In this document: one piece after another, positions 9,120 through 16,738 of the stretch
How the letters are laid out: every line of letters begins with the position of its first letter
Numbering within the stretch: the first letter of the stretch is position 1
From: Barnesiella intestinihominis YIT 11860
GTDB taxonomy: Bacteria > Bacteroidota > Bacteroidia > Bacteroidales > Barnesiellaceae
DNA: 64,000 bases
Assembly (NCBI RefSeq): GCF_000296465.1
Contig: NZ_JH815205.1
Location: forward strand, 636,769-700,768
Direction: 5' to 3'
Translations under genes and position numbers: made by a program
Notes under the pieces: generated by a model
The model's input: only the letters and a program-made list of their open reading frames with translations
What the model was told of the DNA's origin: nothing
Database searches by the model: none

Positions 9120-9213
9120 TATCTTTGTCACTATGAAGATAGGTGCGGTTCGGCATAGCCAAATCGGAAATAGAATTTCCGTTTGTCTTTACACTCACCT
9201 TTTTGTATCTTTG
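9120..9213 (+). repeat. Promoter-hairpin repeat, copy B (galE promoter)
   Basis: Intact copy. First box TATCTTTG at 9120-9127; GCGGTTCGGCATAG; stem arms 9160-9171 and 9175-9185 (CAAA-T-CGGAAAT / ATTTCCG-TTTG); second TATCTTTG at 9206-9213, exactly 20 bp after the TTTG closing the stem. The second box lies 36 bp before the galE ATG and is its probable promoter. Confidence 0.85.
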
Positions 9214-9249
9214 CAATTCATAATAAAGAATTTAAACACACCAACCACC

Positions 9250-10284
9250 ATGAAAGGAAAAATCTTGGTTACCGGAGGAACGGGATACATCGGGTCTCAT
9301 TCCACAGTAGAACTGCAAAATGCAGGTTACGAAGTTGTCATCATCGACAATCTATCCAACTCTAACATCGAAGTACTCGACGGAATCGAACGTATCACAG
9401 GCAAACGTCCTACGTTCGTTCAAGCCGACTGTACCGATATGGAGGCTTTGCGTCAGCTTTTTAAAGAGAATCCCGGAATAAAAGGGATCATACATTTCGC
9501 GGCGAGCAAAGCAGTGGGCGAATCGGTTCAAAAACCTTTGCTCTATTACCGCAACAATCTAATGTCTCTTGTTAATTTATTAACTTTAATGCCGGAATAT
9601 GGCGTAGAAGGAATCGTATTTTCATCGTCTTGTACCGTTTACGGACAACCAGACGTTTTACCGGTAGACGAATCGGCTCCTATCAAACCCGCCTTATCGC
9701 CCTACGGCAATACCAAACAGATTTGCGAAGAAATTATTAAAGATACCATTCATGCCAGCGCTCCTTTCAAATCGATCATTCTCCGTTATTTCAACCCGAT
9801 AGGGGCACACCCAACCGCCGAAATAGGAGAACTGCCCAACGGCGTTCCCCAAAACCTTATCCCATACTTGACCCAAACCGCCATCGGTATTCGCAAAGAA
9901 TTGAGCGTATTCGGCGACGATTATCATACTCCCGACGGTTCTTGCATTCGCGATTACATCAACGTCGTAGATCTTGCAAAAGCTCATGTGACAGCCATGA
10001 ATCGTATGCTTGAAAATAAATCGCCCGAAGCTATCGAGATATTCAACCTCGGTACGGGGCGAGGGGTTTCCGTGCTCGAACTAATTTCTGCATTTGAAAA
10101 AGCTACGGGGGTAAAAGTTCCTCACAAAATAGTAGGACGTCGAGAAGGCGATATAGAACAAGTGTGGGCTAACCCTGAAAGAGCGAATAAAGTTCTAGGC
10201 TGGACAGCACAAGAAAGCATCGAAGACACGCTTGCTTCTGCTTGGAAATGGCAATTGAAATTACGCGAAAGAGGTATTATGTAA
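9250..10284 (+). CDS. galE: UDP-glucose 4-epimerase
   Basis: A 344-residue extended short-chain dehydrogenase/reductase that interconverts UDP-glucose and UDP-galactose with bound NAD. It starts with the Rossmann motif VTGGTGYIGSH, has the catalytic Ser/Tyr/Lys region FSSSCTVYG and SPYGNTKQICEEI, and the family segment RDYINVVDLAKAH. Although the frame stays open upstream, the start at 9250 is fixed by the position of the glycine-rich motif. Transcribed from repeat copy B and closed by a strong terminator at 10306-10340. Confidence 0.97.
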   Translation: MKGKILVTGGTGYIGSHSTVELQNAGYEVVIIDNLSNSNIEVLDGIERITGKRPTFVQADCTDMEALRQLFKENPGIKGIIHFAASKAVGESVQKPLLYYRNNLMSLVNLLTLMPEYGVEGIVFSSSCTVYGQPDVLPVDESAPIKPALSPYGNTKQICEEIIKDTIHASAPFKSIILRYFNPIGAHPTAEIGELPNGVPQNLIPYLTQTAIGIRKELSVFGDDYHTPDGSCIRDYINVVDLAKAHVTAMNRMLENKSPEAIEIFNLGTGRGVSVLELISAFEKATGVKVPHKIVGRREGDIEQVWANPERANKVLGWTAQESIEDTLASAWKWQLKLRERGIM

Positions 10285-10305
10285 TGTATAATCATCTATC
10301 TTTCT

Positions 10306-10340
10306 AAAAAACAGAGCCTTTAATAAAGGCTCTGTTTTTT
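10306..10340 (+). terminator. galE terminator
   Basis: Perfect 16-bp stem (AAAAAACAGAGCCTTT / AAAGGCTCTGTTTTTT) with a 3-nt loop, 22 bp after the galE stop and ending in a T-tract. Confidence 0.93.
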
Positions 10341-10402
10341 TGTTTCTATCAAAATTATCAGAAAAAAATATCCACCTGTTTTATTGCATTATATTGTTCC
10401 CC

Positions 10403-10497
10403 TATCTTTGTGAATACGAAGACAGGCTGCGGTTCGGCATAGTCAAATCGGAAATGGAATTTCCGTTTGCCTCTGCACTCACCTTTCGCTATCTTTG
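10403..10497 (+). repeat. Promoter-hairpin repeat, copy C
   Basis: Intact copy. First box TATCTTTG 10403-10410; stem arms 10444-10455 and 10459-10469 (CAAA-T-CGGAAAT / ATTTCCG-TTTG, loop GGA); second TATCTTTG 10490-10497, 20 bp after TTTG. It points at the broken DUF4160 reading frame at 10520. Confidence 0.85.
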
Positions 10498-10519
10498 CCT
10501 TAAACAGAAATAAGAAAAT

Positions 10520-10600
10520 ATGCCGGAGGTATGTAGATTCTTTGGAATTATAATCAGTTTATAAATGCATCAACGACCCAAAATCCAGTATAACAACAAT
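10520..10600 (+). pseudogene. N-terminal stub of a DUF4160 gene
   Basis: ATG at 10520 opens MPEVCRFFGIIISL and then a stop at 10562. The first twelve residues match the conserved start of the small DUF4160 family (often near toxin-antitoxin-type or transcription-related genes in Bacteroidota). The family's following His/Pro-rich core is not present in any frame I can follow, although weak similarity may continue out of frame to about 10600. It lies 22 bp behind the -7 box of repeat copy C, so the promoter survives without its gene. Identification rests on a short match. Confidence 0.45.
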
Positions 10601-10611
10601 AAATAATTATT

Positions 10612-11124
10612 TTATATCTCTTTCGTCAAGCTAAACTCCTTATCGGCAAATAATTCGGCTAACCCGGATATTTGTTTAAACCGTAATAATTCGTCCTTAT
10701 CCATACCAATATTCCGCATAATCCAGCTATCGGACATACCGGCTTTCGTCAACTCCGAAACAATTTCGCACATCAATTCGATACAATGCGTACCTCTCGC
10801 CCTATTATGCCGTATGGTAGAAGCCATTCTGTTCGAAAGGTCTTTATCTATCACCACCACCGGCAACAAACCCTTTTCCCTGTCATATATACGCTTGGAG
10901 GTTTTCATAACTTTATAGCGATGAAACCCGTCAACCAGTTCATACTGGTCTTTCTCCGGAATATAATAACACACACAGGGCATCGTATATCCGTCCTCCC
11001 AAATAGAAAGTTCGAGTAATTTCATCTCGGGCGGAGCAACAATATTCGGATTATACGTATTGGCGACCACTTTTTCCACGGGAACAGCAATCACATTGTA
11101 AACCGGACTTTTATACTTTTCCAT
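10612..11124 (-). CDS. ParB/sulfiredoxin-fold protein, IbrB-like
   Basis: A 170-residue soluble protein with a ParB/Srx-type nucleotide-binding domain: VEKVVANTYNPN, LSIWEDGYTMP, ELVDGFHRYKVM and IRHNRARGTHCIE, the signatures of the IbrB family. A short helical region (SDSWIMRNIGMDKDELLR) resembles a helix-turn-helix and could bind DNA. In E. coli, IbrB works with IbrA to activate immunoglobulin-binding eib genes; the molecular reaction is unknown. Here, too, it follows the IbrA-type gene, 3 bp downstream. Regulation or DNA modification by the pair is inference. Confidence 0.8.
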   Translation of the reverse strand: MEKYKSPVYNVIAVPVEKVVANTYNPNIVAPPEMKLLELSIWEDGYTMPCVCYYIPEKDQYELVDGFHRYKVMKTSKRIYDREKGLLPVVVIDKDLSNRMASTIRHNRARGTHCIELMCEIVSELTKAGMSDSWIMRNIGMDKDELLRFKQISGLAELFADKEFSLTKEI

Positions 11125-11127
11125 TTT

Positions 11128-12426
11128 TCAAATCAATGCTTTATATTTTTCCATCACTCGTTCTTTTTGTTCTTTCTCGGCCTTATTCAAAGAAAAGCCC
11201 ATGTATTTGCATGTATGATCGTTTTTAAGAATACATATACACATGCGTTTAAATGTGGGGAGTTCTTTAAATTCGGGGATATCAATATCGTCTAAATATT
11301 CCATTCGTACAGGTTTTTTCTCGGTCCTGTAATTGGAATGGTCACCTACGGTAATAGGAATTCCCATCTTTTCCAGCTTTCGAATGGTTTCATCTGCCAG
11401 ACACCCCCCTTTATCCCGCCAGAAGTTCATACTCACCGACAATTTTCGCTGGTAATTTTTACGAGTGTTTTCCGGAAGCGTTTTCAACAAAAAATCCAAA
11501 TATCCTTCCCATGTCATATTGGGTGGAAGTTTGATAGAATGCCAGCCCATCATAGATGTATTCCCATACAATCCGGCAAAATTCACCCCATTGACCCGAC
11601 TTACCATTTTCCCCCACATATCCGGGTCTATCGCACGATACAAACGGAGGCTCGATATGGCCTGCGATATAAACGGGCTGGCCACCCTTTGCTTATCCAA
11701 CGGGACCCCAGCTCGATAGTAGAGATCGTACAGCTTGTTATAATCCCAATGATACCGGCCGTTAGCGACCCACACGTCGGTCGTCAGCCAATCGTGTATG
11801 GGATAGGCATTGCAAATGCCATATTTCATCTCACGAATCCACTTCAAACCTTTATACTTCCTGTAATTCTTATCGCTATGAATCGTGCGCCAACGATTGA
11901 AACTTTCTTGTGTGCGAATGCCGATGAGACAACAAGTCCTGCGAGCCGCATTCCGCTTGTGCAACCATTCGGCGAACTTAATCTGAAACTCATAGTCCCA
12001 TAAATCATCTGTATAAAAATCGAAATCTTCTTTCGTATAACAGTTTTCTGGTTTTTCTCTTACCCATAACGGGCGCATAGAGTCCTCCCACGGGCGCCAA
12101 TAGTTTTGATACATCGAAGCACACGTCGTAACCTTGAACGGGACGCAAATCCTATATACATCTAATATATCGGAATTAGATGCCAATACTCTGTCTACAT
12201 AACGCGTCGTCTCCTCATATTGGACTTCATAGTCGATATGAAATACCCCCAATCTACGATTCAATTTATTCTGACGAATATAATCGATACATAAATTAAG
12301 AAGCACACCGCTATCTTTTCCTCCCGAAAAAGAAACATACACATTATCAAAATCGGAAAATATCCGATTCAATCGCTCCAAAACGACTTCATACACACTG
12401 CTTCTCAGATTCTCCATTTGCCTCAT
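11128..12426 (-). CDS. DUF3440 PP-loop ATP-pyrophosphatase (PAPS reductase-like), IbrA-like
   Basis: A 432-residue protein of the phosphoadenosine-phosphosulfate-reductase-like family with C-terminal DUF3440. The N-terminal PP-loop FSGGKDSGVLLNL binds ATP; downstream LIGIRTQESFNRW resembles the second substrate-binding motif of the family. The ECGLH catalytic Cys motif of true PAPS reductases is not seen, so sulfate reduction is unlikely. Adenylylation or thiolation chemistry, as in DndC-like relatives, is possible but unproven. Two starts are possible, ATG at 12426 and ATG at 12417; both overlap the upstream GNAT-like gene by about 30-40 bp. Confidence 0.85.
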   Translation of the reverse strand: MRQMENLRSSVYEVVLERLNRIFSDFDNVYVSFSGGKDSGVLLNLCIDYIRQNKLNRRLGVFHIDYEVQYEETTRYVDRVLASNSDILDVYRICVPFKVTTCASMYQNYWRPWEDSMRPLWVREKPENCYTKEDFDFYTDDLWDYEFQIKFAEWLHKRNAARRTCCLIGIRTQESFNRWRTIHSDKNYRKYKGLKWIREMKYGICNAYPIHDWLTTDVWVANGRYHWDYNKLYDLYYRAGVPLDKQRVASPFISQAISSLRLYRAIDPDMWGKMVSRVNGVNFAGLYGNTSMMGWHSIKLPPNMTWEGYLDFLLKTLPENTRKNYQRKLSVSMNFWRDKGGCLADETIRKLEKMGIPITVGDHSNYRTEKKPVRMEYLDDIDIPEFKELPTFKRMCICILKNDHTCKYMGFSLNKAEKEQKERVMEKYKALI

Positions 12427-12808
12427 ACACCATTTTTACATACAATTTCCACGTTTTCAATTCAGAAAATCCACACGCCCGAAAGGCATCAACATGCCGA
12501 ACATGAGAAATCGCATAAAGAGTGCAGTCTTGGGCAAACTCTTCTTTCGCTTTTTCGATAAGAGAAGTCAACAATTCGGAAGAATCTCCCGCCAAATAGT
12601 AATTATCGATACAAGCTCCCGCAGTTTTTCTTTCAACAGGCATAAAACCTTTTACCTCGCCTCGTTCCAAAGCGATGAACCAAAGGTGTTTACGAGAGGT
12701 TTTAAACGGATAATTATTGTTCTGACGAATAATGGGAACACTCATAACTAACGGCGCAACAAGGGCATATAGCCGCGCATCTGTCCCCGGCAATTTTTCT
12801 ACTATCAT
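12389..12808 (-). CDS. GNAT-like acetyltransferase of the IbrAB-type cassette
   Basis: A 139-residue soluble protein with a GNAT-like arrangement: central strands (HLWFIALERGEVKGFMPV), a helix, and a C-terminal acceptor region ending DAFRACGFSELKTWKLYVKM, where the ACGF turn is typical of acetyltransferases. The usual pyrophosphate-binding Q/RxxGxG/A loop is not obvious, so the fold is plausible but activity is uncertain. It heads the three-gene minus-strand operon and overlaps the DUF3440 gene. I know of no characterised homologue. Confidence 0.6.
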   Translation of the reverse strand: MIVEKLPGTDARLYALVAPLVMSVPIIRQNNNYPFKTSRKHLWFIALERGEVKGFMPVERKTAGACIDNYYLAGDSSELLTSLIEKAKEEFAQDCTLYAISHVRHVDAFRACGFSELKTWKLYVKMVYEANGESEKQCV

Positions 12809-12881
12809 GGTGGAGCATTTTTGTGATTCATTCGAAACATAACATCGGTATGTTCCAAATGCCTCTATCTTATTTTAGTCA

Positions 12882-12889
12882 CAAAAATA
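12882..12889 (-). promoter_or_regulatory. -7 box of the IbrAB-like operon
   Basis: TATTTTTG on the minus strand, 74 bp before the first ATG of the trio. The rest of the 440-bp divergent region 12809-13248 is AT-rich and, apart from the rbr promoter, shows nothing I can name. Confidence 0.4.
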
Positions 12890-13187
12890 AAAAAAGAATG
12901 AATATATACAGCAACAAAAATGTCACAATTTCACTATAACAATAATATATAAAATACGATTTATCGTTATTCTATGGGCAAACCGTACATTTAAAATGTT
13001 TTAGAACATATCCATTTATATTTTTTACAACACCTAAAAACCTGTCGCGAACAAATTTTTTCACTTAAAAATCATACCTATCTTATTCCCTTTGTAATCT
13101 TTGTTTATTCACAAAAAAATTTTATCTTTACCCATAATTATAAAACTTTCTTAAATAATCGTTTTTTGAATTAGAAATATTTCAATT

Positions 13188-13211
13188 TTAGAATTATTCT
13201 AATTATATTTG
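13188..13211 (+). promoter_or_regulatory. PerR-type operator and rbr promoter
   Basis: A perfect 7-1-7 inverted repeat, TTAGAAT-T-ATTCTAA (13188-13202), matches the PerR box architecture (consensus TTATAAT-N-ATTATAA). It is followed after one base by the -7 box TATATTTG (13204-13211). A bound repressor would cover the spacer between -33 and -7. A weaker half-similar sequence precedes it at 13171-13185. The downstream gene encodes a peroxide reductase, so peroxide-responsive derepression is the obvious inference. Confidence 0.7.
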
Positions 13212-13248
13212 TACCAGAATTAAAAACACATCAAAAACAAAGAATGCT

Positions 13249-13824
13249 ATGAGTAGTATTAAAGGAACAAAAACAGAACAGAACTTATTGAAAGCTTTCG
13301 CCGGAGAATCGCAAGCTCGTACTCGTTACACTTTTTTTGCCAGCGTAGCAAAAAAAGAAGGTTATGAACAAATCAGCGCCATTTTCATGGAAACAGCCGA
13401 ACAGGAAAAAGAACATGCCAAAAAGTTCTTTAAATTTCTCGAAGGTGGTATGGTCGAAATCACAGCCTCCTACCCTGCCGGCGTAATCGGAACAACCGCT
13501 GAAAACCTGAAAGCGGCAGCAGAAGGTGAAAACGAAGAGTGGGTAGATCTTTATCCCGAATTTGCCAAAATCGCCGACGAAGAAGGATTCCCCGCTATCG
13601 CACACACATTCCGTAACGTCTCCAAAGTAGAAGAAGAACACGAGAAACGCTATCGCAAACTGTTATCAAACATCGAAAACGGAACCGTGTTCTCCGACAG
13701 CGAAGAAATCGAATGGCAATGCCGCAACTGCGGATATGTGTTCCGTGGCAAAAAAGCGCCCGAAGTATGTCCCGCATGCGCTCACCCGCAAGCTTTCTTC
13801 GAACGCAAGAAAAATAACTATTAA
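13249..13824 (+). CDS. rbr: Rubrerythrin
   Basis: A 191-residue cytosolic non-haem iron peroxidase that reduces hydrogen peroxide to water in anaerobes. The ferritin-like four-helix domain carries the di-iron ligands in [19 protein letters not shown] and [11 protein letters not shown]-terminal rubredoxin domain (CRNCGY and CPACAHPQ, about residues 156-185) supplies electrons through an Fe(Cys)4 site. Length and domain order are canonical. It sits behind a PerR-type operator and 70 bp ahead of a flavin reductase-rubredoxin fusion, its likely electron donor. Confidence 0.97.
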   Translation: MSSIKGTKTEQNLLKAFAGESQARTRYTFFASVAKKEGYEQISAIFMETAEQEKEHAKKFFKFLEGGMVEITASYPAGVIGTTAENLKAAAEGENEEWVDLYPEFAKIADEEGFPAIAHTFRNVSKVEEEHEKRYRKLLSNIENGTVFSDSEEIEWQCRNCGYVFRGKKAPEVCPACAHPQAFFERKKNNY

Positions 13825-13854
13825 AATTCAGTTTTAAAAATCTCAAAACAACCC

Positions 13855-13883
13855 ATCGGTCTGCCCTTATCGGGTAGACCGAT
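13855..13883 (+). terminator. Hairpin between rbr and the flavoprotein gene
   Basis: ATCGGTCT-GCCC-TTATC-GGGT-AGACCGAT forms a strong stem 31 bp after the rbr stop, with only a weak T-run. It lies 12 bp before the next ATG, so it may attenuate rather than fully stop read-through. Confidence 0.6.
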
Positions 13884-13894
13884 ATTCTTTAATT

Positions 13895-14539
13895 ATGGAT
13901 ATTACAGCATTACGAAACCTCACCTACGGGCTATATGTCGTAGGCACTAATGACAACGGCCGCCCTACGGGGTGTATCATAAATACTTGTTTTCAAGTAA
14001 CCAGTGAAAATCCCATTGTCGCTATTTCCATGAACAAAAACAATTATACCCACGATATAATCGTACGACATGGGAAATTCAGCTTAGCTATTCTCGCAGA
14101 AGAAAGCGACACATCTTTAATCACTACTTTCGGGTTTCAATGCGGCCGAGACCGAAACAAATACACAAATTACGATTATGAGTGGCAAAACGATGTCCCC
14201 ATCTTATCAGGGATATTTTCGGGACATATTATCTGCGAGGTATTGCACATTGCCGACAACGAAACTCACGACGTAATTTTTGCCCGCGTCCTCAATACCA
14301 TTCCCGACAATGGTACTCCTATGACTTACGCCTACTATCACCATGTAATTAAAGGAAAAGCTCCCCAAAACGCACCGACCTACATCAAGGAGGAAAATGT
14401 TTCCCCAGAAGATCCGAAACCAAACTCTGGGAAAAAGTACATTTGCGAAGTATGCGGATACATTCACGAAGGAGAATTGCCAGACGATTTCAAATGTCCG
14501 GTCTGTCAAGCACCGAGGAGTTGTTTCAAAGAAATTTGA
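13895..14539 (+). CDS. Flavin reductase-rubredoxin fusion (high-molecular-weight rubredoxin type)
   Basis: A 214-residue protein. Residues 1-160 are a flavin reductase-like FMN-binding split barrel (LRNLTYGLYVVGT, RPTGCIINTCFQVTSENP). Residues about 181-214 are a rubredoxin domain (YICEVCGY and FKCPVCQAP, four Cys ligands). This order is that of Hrb proteins, which pass electrons from NAD(P)H to flavodiiron proteins or rubrerythrin. The gene directly follows rbr, supporting a role in peroxide or oxygen detoxification. No flavodiiron protein is nearby. Confidence 0.9.
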   Translation: MDITALRNLTYGLYVVGTNDNGRPTGCIINTCFQVTSENPIVAISMNKNNYTHDIIVRHGKFSLAILAEESDTSLITTFGFQCGRDRNKYTNYDYEWQNDVPILSGIFSGHIICEVLHIADNETHDVIFARVLNTIPDNGTPMTYAYYHHVIKGKAPQNAPTYIKEENVSPEDPKPNSGKKYICEVCGYIHEGELPDDFKCPVCQAPRSCFKEI

Positions 14540-14552
14540 TTTACTATGAACC

Positions 14553-14596
14553 AAATTCCCGATCGAAAGTTCTATTTTCAATCGGGAATTTTTACT
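14553..14596 (+). terminator. Terminator after the flavin reductase-rubredoxin gene
   Basis: AAATTCCCGAT pairs with ATCGGGAATTT around an A/T-rich loop and is followed by TTTTAC, 14 bp beyond the stop codon. Confidence 0.8.
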
Positions 14597-14666
14597 GTTT
14601 CAAAAGATAGGAACCACCGAGAACCCAATCTAATTCACCAAACTTGCTTTGGCTTATAGTTTACAC

Positions 14667-14674
14667 TATCTTTG
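14667..14674 (+). promoter_or_regulatory. Promoter of the DUF4491 gene
   Basis: TATCTTTG with TTG at 14644-14646, 20 bp upstream, matches the Bacteroidota promoter; the gene starts 57 bp downstream. Confidence 0.65.
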
Positions 14675-14730
14675 CATAAAATGCAAAACAGACGATATTA
14701 TCTTTTATTAGAACTTTTAATCTTTACACA

Positions 14731-15042
14731 ATGGATTTTATAATCGACAATCATCTGCAAGGCCTCGTTATTGGAATCTGCACATTTCTAATCATCGGAA
14801 TGTTCCACCCCATAGTTGTCAAAGCCGAATACTATTGGAGTACTCGTTGTTGGTGGTTATTTTTATTTTTGGGGATAGCAGGCGTGATATCGTCTCTATG
14901 CATTGAAAATGTAGTTATATCGTCCTTGTTGGGTGTTTTTGCCTTTTCTTCTTTTTGGTCGATTAAAGAAATCTTCGAACAAGAAAAACGCGTGCAAAAG
15001 GGCTGGTTTCCCAAAAATCCTAAGCGGACTTACAAATTTTAA
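14731..15042 (+). CDS. DUF4491 family membrane protein
   Basis: A 103-residue integral membrane protein of the DUF4491 family, of unknown function, found in Bacteroidota. Three hydrophobic segments are visible (LVIGICTFLIIGMF, WWLFLFLGIAGVISSL, VVISSLLGVFAFSSF). A conserved cytoplasmic-type tail follows, with KEIFEQEKRV and GWFPKNPKR. It is a single-gene transcript with its own promoter. Neighbours give no hint of its role. Confidence 0.85.
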   Translation: MDFIIDNHLQGLVIGICTFLIIGMFHPIVVKAEYYWSTRCWWLFLFLGIAGVISSLCIENVVISSLLGVFAFSSFWSIKEIFEQEKRVQKGWFPKNPKRTYKF

Positions 15043-15097
15043 AGAGCATACCCATCATATTTAACGCCTTATCCTATACAATACTACAAAAAAGAGC

Positions 15098-15105
15098 TAT
15101 CTTTG
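15098..15105 (+). promoter_or_regulatory. Promoter of the small secreted-protein gene
   Basis: TATCTTTG. The expected transcription start (about 15112) leaves a leader of about 80 nt before the ATG at 15191. Confidence 0.5.
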
Positions 15106-15190
15106 CAAGAGATATAAATAGATGCCATACCGGCATAATCGAGTGAAACATATCGATTTGCAAGACATTCTATTTTTAGATAGTGTTGTT

Positions 15191-15523
15191 ATGAAGTATC
15201 TTTACGCAGTCTTTTTCGCGTTAGTATTCAGTGGCTTCGTCCTTCCAACGGCCGTAGCTCAAACAACTATGGAGAAAGAGATCTGGAAGATCGACGACAA
15301 CCGTCAAAATGAACCCGTCCAAGAAGCTCCCATAGAGGTTTCGAGCAAGGACGGAAGTATTTATATTCGTACCCCACGCAAAGTACAAGTAGTAGTCTAC
15401 ACGATATTAGGACAGATCGTAACCGACCGGACCATCAATCCCGGCCTCTCTGAATTAAAAATAGGTGTCCGAGGTATTTATTTAGTTAAAATAGAGGGAC
15501 AAACACAAAAGATTGCTCTTTAA
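15191..15523 (+). CDS. Small secreted protein with a PorSS/T9SS-CTD-like beta domain
   Basis: A 110-residue exported protein. The start at ATG 15191 is chosen because a clear signal peptide follows (KYLYAVFFALVFSGFVLPTAVAQ region); an in-frame ATG at 15122 would add 23 non-signal residues. After a short acidic linker, the C-terminal half (IYIRTPRKVQVVVYTILGQI, then GIYLVKIEGQTQKIAL) has the strand pattern of T9SS type-A sorting domains or DUF6383. The protein is essentially signal peptide plus this domain. Whether it is sorted by a T9SS or is a periplasmic stand-alone domain cannot be told. Confidence 0.65.
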   Translation: MKYLYAVFFALVFSGFVLPTAVAQTTMEKEIWKIDDNRQNEPVQEAPIEVSSKDGSIYIRTPRKVQVVVYTILGQIVTDRTINPGLSELKIGVRGIYLVKIEGQTQKIAL

Positions 15524-15598
15524 TATATCCTTTTTACTTCAAATCGATATTACAAAAATAAAACCTTAAACATTGTTTCAATATTTCATGAAATAGTT

Positions 15599-15606
15599 TA
15601 ACTTTG
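15599..15606 (+). promoter_or_regulatory. -7 box upstream of ilvE
   Basis: TAACTTTG, 33 bp before the ilvE ATG, with a TTG at 15573-15575 at somewhat long spacing (23 bp). Confidence 0.5.
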
Positions 15607-15638
15607 TCCCTATAAAGTTAAACTTAAAAACCGAAACA

Positions 15639-16658
15639 ATGGAAAGTATCGATTGGTCAAACCTGTCATTCGGCTATATGCCTACCGATTATAATGTACG
15701 GTGTATTTACAAAGACGGGAAATGGGGCGACATTACAGTTACCAGCTCACAAACATTCGAAATACACATGGCAGCCACTTGCCTTCATTACGGACAAGAG
15801 GCATTCGAAGGAATGAAAGCCTTTCGGGGTAAAGACGGAAAAATCCGCATTTTCCGTATGGACGAGAATGCAGCTCGCTTGCAGAGTTCCTGCCGGGGAA
15901 TCATGATGCCCGAACTGCCCACAGAGAAGTTTAACGAAGCCATACTAACCGTAGTCAAGAAGAACGAAAGGTTCGTACCTCCCTACGAAAGCGGAGCTTC
16001 ACTCTATATACGCCCATTACTAATAGGGACATCGGCACAGGTAGGAGTCAAACCGGCCAAAGAATATTTGTTCATCGTCTTCGTATCTCCGGTAGGTCCT
16101 TATTTCAAAGAGGGTTTCAAACCTACCCCTATGGCGATACTCCGTCAATACGACCGCGCCGCTCCACTCGGAACAGGACGCTACAAAGTAGGAGGGAATT
16201 ACGCAGCCAGTTTAGTGGCTGGCGAAAAAGCCCATGAACTGGGATATTCCGCCGTACTCTATCTGGACGCCAAAGAGAAAAAATATATCGACGAATGCGG
16301 CCCGGCCAACTTCTTCGGCATTCGGGGAAACAGCTATATCACCCCGAAATCGACGTCCATTCTCCCTTCAATCACCAACAAAAGCCTCATGCAACTTGCC
16401 GAGGACATGGGCATGACGGTAGAAGTACGACAAATACCGGAAGATGAAATCGGGACATTCGACGAAGCGGGAGCCTGTGGAACAGCTGCTGTCATCAGTC
16501 CTATCGCCCGTATAGACGACCTCGATGAAAACAAATCGTATATTTTCTCCAAAGACGGTAAACCCGGTCCTATTTGCGAAAAGCTATACAATAAGTTACG
16601 CGCTATACAATATGGCGACGAACCCGATACTCACAAATGGATTACTATCGTAGAATAA
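15639..16658 (+). CDS. ilvE: Branched-chain amino acid aminotransferase
   Basis: A 339-residue fold-type IV PLP enzyme that transfers amino groups between branched-chain keto acids and glutamate. Motifs are intact: EAFEGMKAFR near the N-terminus, SLYIRPLLIG, the PLP lysine in GRYKVGGNYAAS (about residue 183), and the C-terminal EAGACGTAAVISP that binds the cofactor phosphate. Length fits the BCAT group II family. It is a single-gene unit with its own promoter and terminator. Confidence 0.95.
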   Translation: MESIDWSNLSFGYMPTDYNVRCIYKDGKWGDITVTSSQTFEIHMAATCLHYGQEAFEGMKAFRGKDGKIRIFRMDENAARLQSSCRGIMMPELPTEKFNEAILTVVKKNERFVPPYESGASLYIRPLLIGTSAQVGVKPAKEYLFIVFVSPVGPYFKEGFKPTPMAILRQYDRAAPLGTGRYKVGGNYAASLVAGEKAHELGYSAVLYLDAKEKKYIDECGPANFFGIRGNSYITPKSTSILPSITNKSLMQLAEDMGMTVEVRQIPEDEIGTFDEAGACGTAAVISPIARIDDLDENKSYIFSKDGKPGPICEKLYNKLRAIQYGDEPDTHKWITIVE

Positions 16659-16675
16659 CTACAAGATTATACAAC

Positions 16676-16707
16676 GGCAGCCCGGAGAGACACTCTTTCG
16701 GGCTGTC
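16676..16707 (+). terminator. ilvE terminator
   Basis: GGCAGCCCG pairs with CGGGCTGTC (one G-T pair), followed by GCTTTTA. It lies 17 bp beyond the ilvE stop. Confidence 0.88.
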
Positions 16708-16738
16708 GCTTTTATAACACATTTTTTCAGTGACAACC

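Noticed and set aside
8929-9249. N-terminal extension of the galE frame
   Set aside because: It crosses repeat copy B and the promoter; the Rossmann motif must start near the N-terminus, fixing ATG 9250.
11128-12426. PAPS reductase of sulfate assimilation
   Set aside because: The catalytic ECGLH motif is not seen and no cys genes are adjacent; DUF3440/IbrA assignment fits better.
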